From NCBI GenBank assembly GCA_022072165.1, contig JAJVIF010000003.1:1-64000 (forward strand): 64,000 bases of DNA. Reading direction: 5' to 3'. Position 1 is the stretch's first letter. Every line of letters begins with the position of its first letter. The notes below the pieces were generated by a model that saw only the letters and a list, made by a program, of their open reading frames with translations, was not told where the DNA came from and ran no database searches. Positions 1 through 8,463 of the stretch are shown here, piece after piece. Origin of the DNA: a bacterium (lineage in GTDB: Bacteria; JAJVIF01). Both the position numbers and the translations under genes were made by a program.

Positions 1-1
1 C

Positions 2-82
2 CGCGGCGGTGGTGGCGGCTACGGCGGCGGCGGTGGTCGCGGCGGTGGCGGCGGCTACGGTGGCGGTCGCGACCGCTACTAA
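2..82 (+). CDS. C-terminal tail of a Gly-rich (probably RRM-type) RNA-binding protein, partial
   Basis: The open frame entering from the left edge ends at TAA 80-82. It encodes only Gly, Tyr, Arg and Asp: runs of GGGGGY and GGGGGR closing with GGGRDRY. Known: this RGG/GGY-rich tail ending in RDRY is typical of small bacterial RNA-recognition-motif proteins (for example cyanobacterial Rbp types), where it follows one RRM domain and binds RNA. Some Ssb proteins and cold-shock proteins also have Gly-rich tails. The folded domain lies outside the window, so the RRM assignment is inference from the tail alone. A good terminator follows 45 bp downstream. Confidence 0.55.
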   Translation, partial: RGGGGGYGGGGGRGGGGGYGGGRDRY

Positions 83-328
83 GTCGCTGTAGCGCTCACA
101 CGCCTTCAGCCTCTGAACAGTTCCCGCAAGACCCGGCGCTTAGCCGGGTCTTTGCATTGGATCGGATATGTTCATGGAGCAACGATTCGGCTCTTCTGAC
201 TCTCCGCTGCGTTCCCGCAAGACGGTCGGCGAAATCCCGGACATCCGTGACCTTTCCCATATCCGTAAGCGCTTTCTGCGTGGTAGCGTTAGCACCATCG
301 GCAGCGCCGACGGAGGATCAACGCGGGT
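83..328. other. Intergenic region before the TrpD-like gene
   Basis: About 250 bp. Apart from the terminator at 128-153 and a GGAGG at 312-316 serving the next gene, I see no gene, RNA or clear promoter. Confidence 0.5.
128..153 (+). terminator. Rho-independent terminator of the Gly-rich protein gene
   Basis: Perfect 8-bp stem GACCCGGC (130-137) and GCCGGGTC (143-150) with loop GCTTA, flanked by AA and TTT that extend the pairing and give a short T-run. Confidence 0.8.
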
Positions 329-1372
329 ATGCGTGGCTTCAGTCTCTTTCCCCAGTTATTGGATCGTCTGAGTCGCGCCCCCCAGGCGGCTGCGACACTC
401 ACCCCTGATGAAATGCAGCGGGCGATGGAGGCGATTTGCAATGGCGAAGCGGCCCGGTCGCAGGTCGGCGCGTTTCTGATGGCGATGCGTATGAAGGGAC
501 TCGCGGCCGAAGAACTCTTTGGTGCGTGGAACGGCTGGCAGGAGCGGGCGGCCTCCCTGGATGTTGTCGCCCCGACCCTGCACATGGCGCCAGGCTTTTC
601 CGGTCAGGTCCGGACCCTGGATCTGACACTCCCGACCTCCCTGGTCGCCGCCGCCGCCGGTGCGCGGGTGCTCCTCATGGGGAGCGAGCCGCAGCCTCCC
701 GCCTGGGGCATCACTCCCCGGGACATTCTCCAGGCGATGTACATCAAGACCGATCTCATGCCCGCCGACTGGGAGGCGAGCCTCGCGACCATCGGGTGGG
801 CGTATGGCTACTTCCCGCATTACCTCCCCCGCTTTCATCGACTCAACGGCATCCGCCGGGAGCTCGGCATCGAGACCATGCTGGAGCCGGTGGAGCAGCT
901 CCTGGCCCCCGCAGGAGTCCGCTTTGTGCTGACAAGCGCCTCGAGCTATGCCGTCGGCAAGGCGATGGCGGAAGTCCTCGGCGCACTGCATGTGGAGCGG
1001 GCGGCGGTTCTGGTGAATCCGGCGAACACCACTGACCTCTCGATGGATCAGCCGAATGTGGTGTTCCGGATTGCCGAAGGGCAGGTGGTCGAGCGGTCGC
1101 TGAATGCCCGGGACCTGGGCCTGAATGAACTGACCCTCCCCTCCCCGGCCGGGCTGACCCTGCGGGAACTGGGACAGATGTACGAGGAGATCCTGTCTGG
1201 ACGTCCGCATCCCTATCGCGATGCGGTCCTGCTGAATGCAGGTCACGCGATCTATGTCGCGGGGGTCACCGATGATCTGCAGGATGCCCTGCGTCGGGCC
1301 GACGAAGCCCTGCTATATGGCACGGCGTATCGCAAGCTCCGGGAGTTCCGGACAAACTTCGCGCTGAAGTAG
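329..1372 (+). CDS. TrpD-like glycosyltransferase-family-3 protein with degenerate PRPP site (TrpD2/YbiB type)
   Basis: 347 aa, the usual length for anthranilate phosphoribosyltransferase (TrpD). The N-terminal helical domain (residues about 23-60, DEMQRAMEAICNGE...QVGAFLMAMRMKG) and the C-terminal end (NAGHAIYVAGVTDDLQDALRRADEAL) follow the TrpD fold closely, as does RRELGIETMLEPVEQLL. The signature residues do not: the GTGGD PRPP loop is replaced by MAPGFSGQ, and the KHGNR segment by LLMGSEPQ. Known: E. coli YbiB (TrpD2) has lost TrpD catalysis and binds nucleic acid. Inference: this is a TrpD2-like protein, not a tryptophan enzyme, and no trp genes are nearby. The ATG is preceded by GGAGG at 12 nt. 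The DUF309 gene starts 12 bp after the stop, so the two are probably cotranscribed. Confidence 0.75.
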   Translation: MRGFSLFPQLLDRLSRAPQAAATLTPDEMQRAMEAICNGEAARSQVGAFLMAMRMKGLAAEELFGAWNGWQERAASLDVVAPTLHMAPGFSGQVRTLDLTLPTSLVAAAAGARVLLMGSEPQPPAWGITPRDILQAMYIKTDLMPADWEASLATIGWAYGYFPHYLPRFHRLNGIRRELGIETMLEPVEQLLAPAGVRFVLTSASSYAVGKAMAEVLGALHVERAAVLVNPANTTDLSMDQPNVVFRIAEGQVVERSLNARDLGLNELTLPSPAGLTLRELGQMYEEILSGRPHPYRDAVLLNAGHAIYVAGVTDDLQDALRRADEALLYGTAYRKLREFRTNFALK

Positions 1373-1384
1373 GCTGCTGTCGCT

Positions 1385-1894
1385 ATGCCCGGTACCAGCC
1401 CCAATCCCGGCAGCGAGCCGGAGCTTCTGATCGCGGCCGCGTTTGCCGAAGGGATCCGCCTGTTCAATGCGGGGGCGTTTTTTGAGGCGCATGAAGCCTG
1501 GGAGAGTGCCTGGCTCCGGAGCGAAGGCCGGGAGCGGATGTTCTATCACGGTCTCATCCAGGCGGCGGCAGCGTTTGTCCATCTGCAGCGAAATCAGCGC
1601 AAAGGCGCACAGTTGCTGTATGAGAAATCCCTCGACAAGCTCCAGCACTTCTCAGGCGAGCATCTGGGACTGCAGATCGGACAGCTGAACAGCGATCTGG
1701 CGGCGGTCTTCGCCGATGTCCTCGCCGAGTCGCCGGAAACCCCCATCGAAGGCGCGACCTATGTCGCCAGGGCACCGCAGATCAGCTGGACTCCGCCAAA
1801 GGCACAGGCGTCGACAGAGCCTGTCGTGCGCCCGGCGGTCGTGAAACAGGGTTTCCTGAACGATGATTCGGCCCGGCAGGTGAGCGGTAAGTAG
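1385..1894 (+). CDS. DUF309 family protein
   Basis: 169 aa. Residues about 20-85 carry the DUF309 signature: LFNAGAFFEAHEAWESAW, then MFYHGLIQAAAAFVHLQ, then a KGA...YEKSLDKLQ helix. Known: DUF309 is a small helical domain found in many bacteria and chloroplasts; its biochemical role is not established. The C-terminal 60 residues after the domain are Ala/Pro-rich and unlike the family core. It starts 12 bp after the TrpD-like gene and is probably in the same operon. The ATG at 1385 has no strong Shine-Dalgarno, which fits translational coupling to the upstream gene. Confidence 0.8.
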   Translation: MPGTSPNPGSEPELLIAAAFAEGIRLFNAGAFFEAHEAWESAWLRSEGRERMFYHGLIQAAAAFVHLQRNQRKGAQLLYEKSLDKLQHFSGEHLGLQIGQLNSDLAAVFADVLAESPETPIEGATYVARAPQISWTPPKAQASTEPVVRPAVVKQGFLNDDSARQVSGK

Positions 1895-1947
1895 ACACCA
1901 TCCCGAAGTCACGGCGAATCTGCCAGGGACGGATCGCCCTTTAGCGT

Positions 1948-1953
1948 TACAAT
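1948..1953 (+). promoter_or_regulatory. Candidate -10 element for lipoprotein A
   Basis: TACAAT lies 72 bp before the ATG at 2026, giving a predicted leader of about 65 nt. No good -35 hexamer sits at the usual distance, so support is modest. Confidence 0.35.
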
Positions 1954-2025
1954 GATTGGGTTCCCGCACGCATCTACAACAAGGCATTGGCCTGACCTGC
2001 GATCCCCCCGCCGAGGTGTCCGCCC

Positions 2026-4476
2026 ATGATTCGCCACCTGCTGGCTTCCACTTGCGCCATATTGTTTCTGGCTTCCTGCAGCCAGCAATCCTCGACCGTA
2101 ACGCCTCAGGCAGCCTCGCTGCCCCTGGGCGACCTGTCGCCGGGCCAGGAACTGCCGCTGATGGCCGCCTGGGACCTCGACATCAGCGATGAGGGCATTA
2201 CGCTGCAGCCAGTCCGGGAGTCCGCGGTCCTGGGGGACCACTACACCATTAATGGGGGCTACTTCTTCCGGGTGAGTCCCGACAGCCAGGCGCTGCGGGT
2301 CCGGGGGTTTCGGTACTCCCCCACCGGAGAGCTGGCGGTCGACTGGGCGCTGCGGCATCCCTTTAAGAGTGTTGCCCAGGGGGCGACCCGCTCGGACCTC
2401 GACGTCTTCGATGTCCGCCTCGCCTTTCGCCCGCTGGATCAGACCCCCCGGTCATTCAGCGGTGCCGGCAGGAGTGCCTACAGCGACCTGCTCCTTGGGG
2501 CCGATGGCTACACTCCGGACCTTGCACCGATGCTGCAGGACCCCGCAGTCGTGCCCTACATCATTCATCGCAACGAGTCGGACTTTAACCGGCTGGCGCA
2601 GGGGACCGACTATCAGCAGTTGACCAGCGTCTTTCGCTTCGGACCCGGCGAACAGGCACAGATTCGCGTCTATCTGTTGTGCCAGTACGGCGCATCGGCG
2701 ACTCGTCAGACACGCCTCACGCCGACTTACTACAACCCCGAATACAACCTGAAGAGCCCCTGGATGCTCACAGCCACTCCCGAGCCGGGGGTGCTCCTGA
2801 GCGGCCAGCCCGGGAGCCTGGAAGTGACAGTCGCAGCCGCCGACTGGAATGACAGCCGCACGGGTGTCAGCGTCGACACTGGGTACCCGAATCCCTCCAA
2901 CACCGGCGGACTCCGTGGCGGCTCGGACCTCACCAGCGTGACCCTCTTCGCCCCGGACCTGAATCCGACCCCAGTGACTGTCACAAGCCCCACGGGCGGT
3001 ACCGGCGCGCCCGGGTCGCCGCTGGTCTTTTCGCTGATCACCAGTACCGCCAGTGCACCAGCTCCTGGTACATATCAGGCCCTGATTCAGGCGGTCGACT
3101 CCCGGCTGCCGAATGACAACGCGAATCCCTCCGAAAACGGGATCAATGTCATGAGTAACGGCGCGCTGGATTTCGTAGCGCTCAATGAGTACAGCACCTG
3201 GCAGGTGCTGGAGTATGTCGTCGAGGCCGGAGTCAGCAACGACCCGCCGGTCGCGATTATCACCACCATCCCGAATCCACCGACCATCCAGGTGAATCAG
3301 CTCATCTCGTTTCTCGGCAACGACTCCACTGATGATGGAGGCATCGTCCAGTACGAGTGGGACTTCGACTACCAGGTGGGGAGTCCGGCCTTCGTGGACC
3401 TCGGTCCCACCCCATCGGCTCAGACCTACCTGGTCGCCGGTACCTATACGGTAGCGCTGCGTGTCACCGACAACGGGACCCCCGCGCTCCAGAACATCGC
3501 GACCGTTGATGTCACCGTGAATCCGCTGCCCCCCGTAGGGAACTGCGGCCTGCAGGCAGTCTGGGGCGGGTCGAGCTCACCTGGCTACAAGGGGAACCCC
3601 GATGGCACCGGCAGCGCGACAGTCTCGGGAAGCGGACGCTATTACCGCATCAGCGGCGATGGGAATGTCGTGGTCTATTCCGCGGGGGCCGGCATTGGCG
3701 GAAGCCTCTATGTCTGGCGCCAGGCGACCGGCACCCAGCTCCTCCGCCCCCAGAGCGATGATCCCCTCACCTATGGCTTCCGGGCGGATGAAGTCGACCT
3801 GACCAACGATGGCTCCGTGGTGGTGTACACCGATGCCCGCGCGGGCGCGAATCCGGCGAAGGATTCCTACATCCAGAGCACCACCGGCGGTACCGCGCTG
3901 AAGATCAGCCCCGGCGATGGCGGCACCTATGAGTGGCCACGCATCAGCCAGCAGGGGAATAAGGTCATTGTCTACAAACGGAGCGCCAGTCAGCTCTACT
4001 CCGCGAATCCCGATGGCTCCAACTGGAGTCTGGTCTCTCCCGCTCAGGGAGGACCGGCCAGCATTAACTCCGATGGCACGAAGGTGTATGTGGAGCGGAC
4101 CTTCCGGAATCTCTGGCGGGTCGACATCGATGGCAACAACCCGGTCTTCCTCCGCTATGTCGGCGACTACTATGTGGTCAGTGCTAACGAGCAGACCATG
4201 GTGTACATGGATGTCTACGACAACGGTCGGGATGTCTGGGTGGCGAATGTCGATGGCTCCGGGACGCCGATCAAGGTCCTCGATGCTGATGTCGATGGCT
4301 TCGGCGGGTACTGGGTCTCGGTCAGCTGCGATGGCGAGTGGGTCGGCTTCGGATCCGGCTTCGGCGGCGGCGGTACCTGGCGCAAGTCGACTGGTCAGCG
4401 GTATCTCTCTACCGCCTCGGCCTTCCCGGCTTCCCTCTACGATGGCGTGACTGTCGGCACAGTTGGGACCTTCTAG
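2026..4476 (+). CDS. Lipoprotein A: family core, PKD domain, C-terminal propeller
   Basis: 816 aa. The signal peptide has lipobox LASC with Cys18, so it is probably exported and lipid-anchored. Residues about 40-400 are the shared core in its subfamily II form (DLDVFDVRLAF; YGASATRQTRLTP near residue 220, also found in D and E). The RDW motif is reduced to ADW. Residues about 406-500 are a PKD domain (WDFDY, AGTYTVALRVTD). Residues about 510-816 hold repeated strands of the TolB/PD40 kind (GDGNVVVYS, DGSVVVYTDA, DGTKVYVE, ANEQTMVYMD) and fit a beta-propeller. GAGGTG lies upstream of the ATG. It is the only + strand family member. Substrate or partner is unknown; binding of a ligand or matrix polymer is inference from the folds. 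Confidence 0.75.
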   Translation: MIRHLLASTCAILFLASCSQQSSTVTPQAASLPLGDLSPGQELPLMAAWDLDISDEGITLQPVRESAVLGDHYTINGGYFFRVSPDSQALRVRGFRYSPTGELAVDWALRHPFKSVAQGATRSDLDVFDVRLAFRPLDQTPRSFSGAGRSAYSDLLLGADGYTPDLAPMLQDPAVVPYIIHRNESDFNRLAQGTDYQQLTSVFRFGPGEQAQIRVYLLCQYGASATRQTRLTPTYYNPEYNLKSPWMLTATPEPGVLLSGQPGSLEVTVAAADWNDSRTGVSVDTGYPNPSNTGGLRGGSDLTSVTLFAPDLNPTPVTVTSPTGGTGAPGSPLVFSLITSTASAPAPGTYQALIQAVDSRLPNDNANPSENGINVMSNGALDFVALNEYSTWQVLEYVVEAGVSNDPPVAIITTIPNPPTIQVNQLISFLGNDSTDDGGIVQYEWDFDYQVGSPAFVDLGPTPSAQTYLVAGTYTVALRVTDNGTPALQNIATVDVTVNPLPPVGNCGLQAVWGGSSSPGYKGNPDGTGSATVSGSGRYYRISGDGNVVVYSAGAGIGGSLYVWRQATGTQLLRPQSDDPLTYGFRADEVDLTNDGSVVVYTDARAGANPAKDSYIQSTTGGTALKISPGDGGTYEWPRISQQGNKVIVYKRSASQLYSANPDGSNWSLVSPAQGGPASINSDGTKVYVERTFRNLWRVDIDGNNPVFLRYVGDYYVVSANEQTMVYMDVYDNGRDVWVANVDGSGTPIKVLDADVDGFGGYWVSVSCDGEWVGFGSGFGGGGTWRKSTGQRYLSTASAFPASLYDGVTVGTVGTF

Positions 4477-4568
4477 TCCCGCTCTCCGGACCAGCAGGGC
4501 ATCGTGCATCCTTTGCGGCAGTTCGGGAGTCGTAGCTGTAGCGGATCGCGGACCGCTGGGAGGATCGG

Positions 4569-5447
4569 GTGACACCGGACAGATATGAGCATCAGGTCTG
4601 GGAGGAGATCCAGGCCTGGGAACGGGGTGGAGCGTCCCTCGCCACACGGCTGGGGCGCATTGCTGCGAAGCCGGCTGAAATCGCCACCAACATCCTGGTC
4701 CCGCGGCAGGTGCAGGACCTGGTGGGCGAGTCCCTCGCTGGATTGTTGACCCACACCAACAATGCGGTACATCAGACGATTCGTCCGGAACGACTCCTGG
4801 AGCGCCTGGCCCGGGAGGGGCTCCTCTTTGATTCCCATGTCGCCCTCCGAAGTCATGCCCTGCCCCTGTCGGACCAGCTCTCGTATCGGGAAGCCCGACG
4901 TCATCTGCTGGTGACCACGCTCAGCGGTGCTGCGACGGGTCTGGGGGGAGTCGCCCTGCTGGCGGCGGATGTCCCGGCGCTCTTCGCGACGAATCTGCGC
5001 ATGGTGCAGTCGATGGCCCTGGGCTACGGCTATGACCTCGCGGACCCCTCCGAGCGACTCTTCGCACTGCACCTGTTTCGGATCGCGGCGGGCGACCCCC
5101 GGACCCGCATCGGGCTGATGCAGGAACTGGCGGTTGTCCGGGGTGCACTAACGCGGGAAGCACTGAATGAAATCGCGACCTCCAGTGCCATTGGCGGAAG
5201 CCTGCAGGCCCTTCGGAATGTCGCCCGCAAGGTGGGTATCGAAATCGCCGAGCGGAAGCTTGCCACGATGGTGCCCATTATTGGGGCGGGCATTGGGGCG
5301 GGCTTCAACTATCTGTTTACACAGGAAGTCGCCATCGCCGCCCGGATGGGGTATCGCAAACGCTGGTTAATGGAGAACTACCCCAATGCGTTTCTGCCAG
5401 AGCCGGTCGCCAGCGAGGCCCCGCTCACCGGACATCTGATTTCCTAG
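4569..5447 (+). CDS. EcsC family protein
   Basis: 292 aa, starting at GTG with GGGAGG 5 nt upstream. It matches the EcsC family: RPERLLERL near residue 77, then SGAATGLGGVALLAADVPALFATNLRMVQSMALGYGYDL (about 115-155), then SERLFALHLFRIA. Known: EcsC is named from the Bacillus ecs locus beside the EcsAB ABC transporter, but its function is undefined and many bacteria have stand-alone copies like this one. Two Gly/Ala-rich hydrophobic stretches (around 117-135 and 235-250) suggest membrane association. It follows lipoprotein A by about 90 bp and ends convergently with lipoprotein B. Confidence 0.85.
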   Translation: MTPDRYEHQVWEEIQAWERGGASLATRLGRIAAKPAEIATNILVPRQVQDLVGESLAGLLTHTNNAVHQTIRPERLLERLAREGLLFDSHVALRSHALPLSDQLSYREARRHLLVTTLSGAATGLGGVALLAADVPALFATNLRMVQSMALGYGYDLADPSERLFALHLFRIAAGDPRTRIGLMQELAVVRGALTREALNEIATSSAIGGSLQALRNVARKVGIEIAERKLATMVPIIGAGIGAGFNYLFTQEVAIAARMGYRKRWLMENYPNAFLPEPVASEAPLTGHLIS

Positions 5448-5516
5448 CGACATCCCCTTTCTAAGCGACCACCACTCGCTGCACCAGCCCACGCTTTTGC
5501 CGTTCTGCACCGCAGA

Positions 5517-5546
5517 CAAAGCGGGGCACCTGTACCAGGTGCCCCG
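5517..5546 (-). terminator. Terminator of lipoprotein B (shared, convergent)
   Basis: Perfect 11-bp stem CGGGGCACCTG / CAGGTGCCCCG (5522-5532 with 5536-5546) and a 3-nt loop. On the - strand it is followed by CTTTG. It may also stop the + strand EcsC transcript. Confidence 0.7.
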
Positions 5547-5597
5547 TCGTGCGCGAGGGCGGGAGGAGGACCTCCTGCATAGCGAGACACAGTGGAG

Positions 5598-8021
5598 TTA
5601 CTCGAAGACGCCGATGGCATCGAGTCCCAGTGGTAGCGACAGGGTCGCGACCACCGTCGGAGGGACAGCCGCCGAGGCCGCAGATGCGTCCCAGACCCGC
5701 AGGATGCCGTCGTTGAACTCCGTGGCATAAAGGTAGTCACCGCGTCCCAAACCGACCGCCGTGATGAACGGGAACGGCGGAGCCGGCGGAGGCAGGACAT
5801 CCAGTTGGTGATCGATGGTGCCACCGAAGGGGAGTCCGATGTGCGCCACGGTGGCGACAAAGGGATCACTGACGAAGGCCCGTCCAGTGCTGGTGACAGC
5901 CGCCTCGTACCAGGCGAGTCCTGGCGGCACGGTGTCGGGAGTCCAGATGTTGCTCCCGAGGTTGAGACGTCCGCTTCCCCCATCGCCAGAATAAGTCCCC
6001 GGTCCGAAGGCGACCACATGCGATCCCCCCGGGACTTCCACCACACTGGTGGTATTGCGCAGGCCCGTAGTGTCGACATCCAGCACGACGGCATTGGTCG
6101 CCGGATTGATCTCGAGGAGCAGCCCAGCCGGAGCGGCGGTGAATGACGCGTTGAGGTGATTGCAGGCGACAAAAACCCGGCCACCGGCAGTCCGGATGAT
6201 CTCCATCGGTCGCGCGAGGAAGGTCGGGTCCGCGTATGGGGCGAGGTTCGTGGTGGCCAGCAGCCGATCGCCGGTGAAGGCGGGGTCCATGTTCAGGCGA
6301 TAGACCAGGTGGCTGTTGTACCCCGTGACACAGATCTCCGTGCTGCTGAGGAACGCCAGATCGATGGGATTCTCCCCACCGGTGAAGGCGTACTCCGCCA
6401 GCAGCTCGCCGGTCGCGAGGTGATAGACCTGCACCTTGCCATTGCCGGAGAAACCAGCACCAGAAGAGACAACAAACGCCTTATCTCCACGCAGTCCGGC
6501 ATAGGCGACCACACCGCCCACTCCGTTGAAGAAGCCAGGATCGGCAGCGATGGTGCTCCCGGTCCGGCGGATGCGGTTCCCGACATTGGTGAAGTCGCTG
6601 CCGACAAAGACATAGTCATCGGCGACCTCCACCGTGAAGAGGGCGTAGGTGTCGAACGCACTCAGGCCACCAAAGGTCACGCCATCCTGAAAAAGGACAT
6701 CCCCTTCTCCGGGGCCGGCGATCTCCGGGGCGCGGGAATCCCGCACGCGGACCAGCCCGGTGTAAGTCCCAGCTACCGCGCCTGCAGTGTTGTGGACCGT
6801 CACGCCGGTGTAGACCAGCGGGCTCGCGGCGGTTCGTCCTGTGCCGCTGGCAAGGAGTACGGAAAGCGTCTGCGGAGCCGTCAGGACACCGGGGATCTCC
6901 ACCGCGACACTCTGCACGTCCGAGGATTCCGGAATCGCTGCGCGATCCTGAACGATGGGGTCCGCTTCCAGAGGATTCCAGCCGCTCCCCTGCGGGGTCA
7001 GGCCGTTTTGCCAGTCGCGGATGGTGATCTGAAGGACCGCGGAGCTTGCAGCATCGCCGGCGCGCAGAGCGCTCCCCACCACATCGGCCTGGACTTTCCA
7101 GGCCTCCTTCCGGTTCCCTTCGGGCAGGAAGTAGACCGGACTGTTCTTCTGGAAGAGGTTGTTGCCCCGGGTGGTGTAGGACCGGTAAAAACTGCCGCTC
7201 AGGGCCAGCACCAGATCCAGCTGCGAGGTGCCAGTGGTGTCGAGATACAGCCTGACCGTATCGCTCTCGCCGCTGGAGAAGGCGTTGTGGCCGGTGGGAG
7301 CTGCGACATTGACGAATCCGTTGACATTGGTCCCGGCGAAGTTGCCCTCGTCATCGTCGACCGCCACGTTGATGAAGGGGAAGAGATCCACCGACAGATT
7401 CACCCCCAGCGCGGCTTCCAGCGAGGCGGTGAGCTGATCGGTATAGCCATCGGCGTTCAGCAGATGGGCCGGATGGACGGTGCGTCCGGCACCAGGAAAA
7501 GTGAGGACCGGCTGCTCGCCCCGATCGCTGGCGAGCAGGAGCTGCAGATCGAACGCGGTGAGTTCCGGGCGTCCTGCCGGAATCGGATGTGTCACCCGGA
7601 CATCGATCCAGGTCGCCTGCTGAAGGGGGTCGTAGCCAACCCCGGACAGCTTCATACAGTCGCCGCAGAGGCCGGCGGGGTCCGTGAAGAGCTTCGTGAG
7701 ATCCGGGATGGCGCTGTCCCCAGGTGTGAAGCCCGACGTCTGCCGGACAGGGACCGGGGCAAGTGCCAGGGTGCCCGTAAGCGGGTCGCCGGTCAGACGC
7801 CAGAGTCCCAGCGCCCCCTGAGCGCTGTCAGGACCCGTCATGATGGGAGCAAGGGGAGCGGTGGTGCTCCCAAGATTTGGCGGTGCTGCTGGCGCAGCGG
7901 GATCGCTCTCAGTCCCGGCACAGCCGAGGGTGGTCAGTGCCGCGCAAAGCAGCCAGGCGTGCGCCGCCCAGGGCCACCAGGAAGGCAGCACATCCCTGCA
8001 AATCAGTCGTGAGGTTGTCAT
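5598..8021 (-). CDS. Lipoprotein B: cobalamin-riboswitch-controlled beta-propeller lipoprotein
   Basis: 807 aa with lipobox TLGC (Cys34). Residues about 60-460 are the family core in subfamily II form: a CGDC motif near 121-124, ITIRDWQNG, and a span ending in VRDSR. From about residue 470 to the end the sequence reads as consecutive YVTN/NHL-like blades (GKVQVYHLATGELLAEY, TEICVTGYNSHLVYRLN, GLLLEINPATNAVVLDVDT, DYLYATEFNDGILRVWD), so a six- or seven-bladed propeller is likely. There is no PKD domain. A complete cobalamin riboswitch lies 222 nt upstream on the same strand. Known: BtuG of Bacteroidetes is a B12-binding, riboswitch-controlled, surface beta-propeller lipoprotein. Inference: this may be a B12-capture protein of analogous role. 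No TonB receptor is in the window. GGAG precedes the ATG. Confidence 0.75.
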   Translation of the reverse strand: MTTSRLICRDVLPSWWPWAAHAWLLCAALTTLGCAGTESDPAAPAAPPNLGSTTAPLAPIMTGPDSAQGALGLWRLTGDPLTGTLALAPVPVRQTSGFTPGDSAIPDLTKLFTDPAGLCGDCMKLSGVGYDPLQQATWIDVRVTHPIPAGRPELTAFDLQLLLASDRGEQPVLTFPGAGRTVHPAHLLNADGYTDQLTASLEAALGVNLSVDLFPFINVAVDDDEGNFAGTNVNGFVNVAAPTGHNAFSSGESDTVRLYLDTTGTSQLDLVLALSGSFYRSYTTRGNNLFQKNSPVYFLPEGNRKEAWKVQADVVGSALRAGDAASSAVLQITIRDWQNGLTPQGSGWNPLEADPIVQDRAAIPESSDVQSVAVEIPGVLTAPQTLSVLLASGTGRTAASPLVYTGVTVHNTAGAVAGTYTGLVRVRDSRAPEIAGPGEGDVLFQDGVTFGGLSAFDTYALFTVEVADDYVFVGSDFTNVGNRIRRTGSTIAADPGFFNGVGGVVAYAGLRGDKAFVVSSGAGFSGNGKVQVYHLATGELLAEYAFTGGENPIDLAFLSSTEICVTGYNSHLVYRLNMDPAFTGDRLLATTNLAPYADPTFLARPMEIIRTAGGRVFVACNHLNASFTAAPAGLLLEINPATNAVVLDVDTTGLRNTTSVVEVPGGSHVVAFGPGTYSGDGGSGRLNLGSNIWTPDTVPPGLAWYEAAVTSTGRAFVSDPFVATVAHIGLPFGGTIDHQLDVLPPPAPPFPFITAVGLGRGDYLYATEFNDGILRVWDASAASAAVPPTVVATLSLPLGLDAIGVFE

Positions 8022-8119
8022 GGAGAACTCCGGAAGCTGATGAATGGGTAGAACCCAGCTCCGGTGCAGTGCAGTGTGGAGCGCTCCGGGAGCGATCGCC
8101 AGCAGGGGGATACAGCAAG

Positions 8120-8137
8120 CCCACCGTCGCCGGTGGG
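8120..8137 (-). promoter_or_regulatory. Hairpin between the cobalamin riboswitch and lipoprotein B
   Basis: 7-bp stem CCCACCG / CGGTGGG with a GCGA tetraloop (- strand), followed by CTTGCTG. It lies between the aptamer and the start codon and could be part of the expression platform (weak terminator). The T-run is poor, so this is tentative. Confidence 0.4.
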
Positions 8138-8242
8138 TGTGAGCGCAGGCCCTGCCGGGGATGAGCCCGGACCGCGTTCACACCAAACTTGACCGAGAAG
8201 CCTGGTGTGCGGCCAGCCCCCGTTTCCGTGGACTGTCCGCCG

Positions 8243-8391
8243 GCACCTGGTCGGTCTTCTGGCTTCGGTTCCTCGTCCCGACCCGCCTTCTCAGGGACCC
8301 TGAGGTCCCCAATGGCCTGTTGTGGTCGGCACTCCCCGTTACAGCGGCTGGTCCGCGCCGGTATCTCACCGGACTTCCCATCACCAGGTGC
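8243..8391 (-). ncRNA. Cobalamin (B12) riboswitch
   Basis: Read on the - strand, all main consensus blocks occur in order: P1 GCACCTGGT (8383-8391) pairing with ACCAGGTGC (8243-8251); GGGAAGTCCGGTGAGATACC; GCGGACCAGCCGCTGTAA; GGGAG; GCCATTGG; GAGAAGGCGGG; GAGGAACCGAAGCCAGAAGACC. These match the adenosylcobalamin-type aptamer closely, including the GCCAGAAGACC core and the GGC-A-TTGG block. A TACGAT -10 (8414-8419, - strand) would start transcription about 15 nt upstream of P1. The element points at lipoprotein B. It is antisense to the upstream region of the P-type ATPase and does not control that gene. Confidence 0.93.
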
Positions 8392-8413
8392 GACTCCTTC
8401 TCAGGAGCAGAAG

Positions 8414-8419
8414 CATCGT
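8414..8419 (-). promoter_or_regulatory. Candidate -10 for the riboswitch/lipoprotein B transcript
   Basis: TACGAT on the - strand, placed about 22 nt before the first P1 base. I could not identify a good -35. Confidence 0.4.
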
Positions 8420-8451
8420 AGCACCGGGGAGCAGGGTTGCGCCAGACGTCC

Positions 8452-8457
8452 TACAAT
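8452..8457 (+). promoter_or_regulatory. -10 element placed for a leaderless P-type ATPase mRNA
   Basis: TACAAT followed by 6 nt and then ATG 8464. No Shine-Dalgarno precedes the ATG. The spacing would put the transcription start at or next to the A of ATG. Confidence 0.5.
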
Positions 8458-8463
8458 GCCCAC

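Noticed and set aside
6156-8012. Long + strand open frame opposite lipoprotein B, and similar ones opposite C (12713-14779), E (24844-27060) and F (37478-39034)
   Set aside because: Arg/Gly/Asp-rich composition without domains, as expected from antisense reading of GC-rich genes with strong codon bias; the opposite strand carries clear family motifs.
8243-8391. Cobalamin riboswitch as regulator of the P-type ATPase
   Set aside because: The aptamer consensus reads on the - strand only, toward lipoprotein B.
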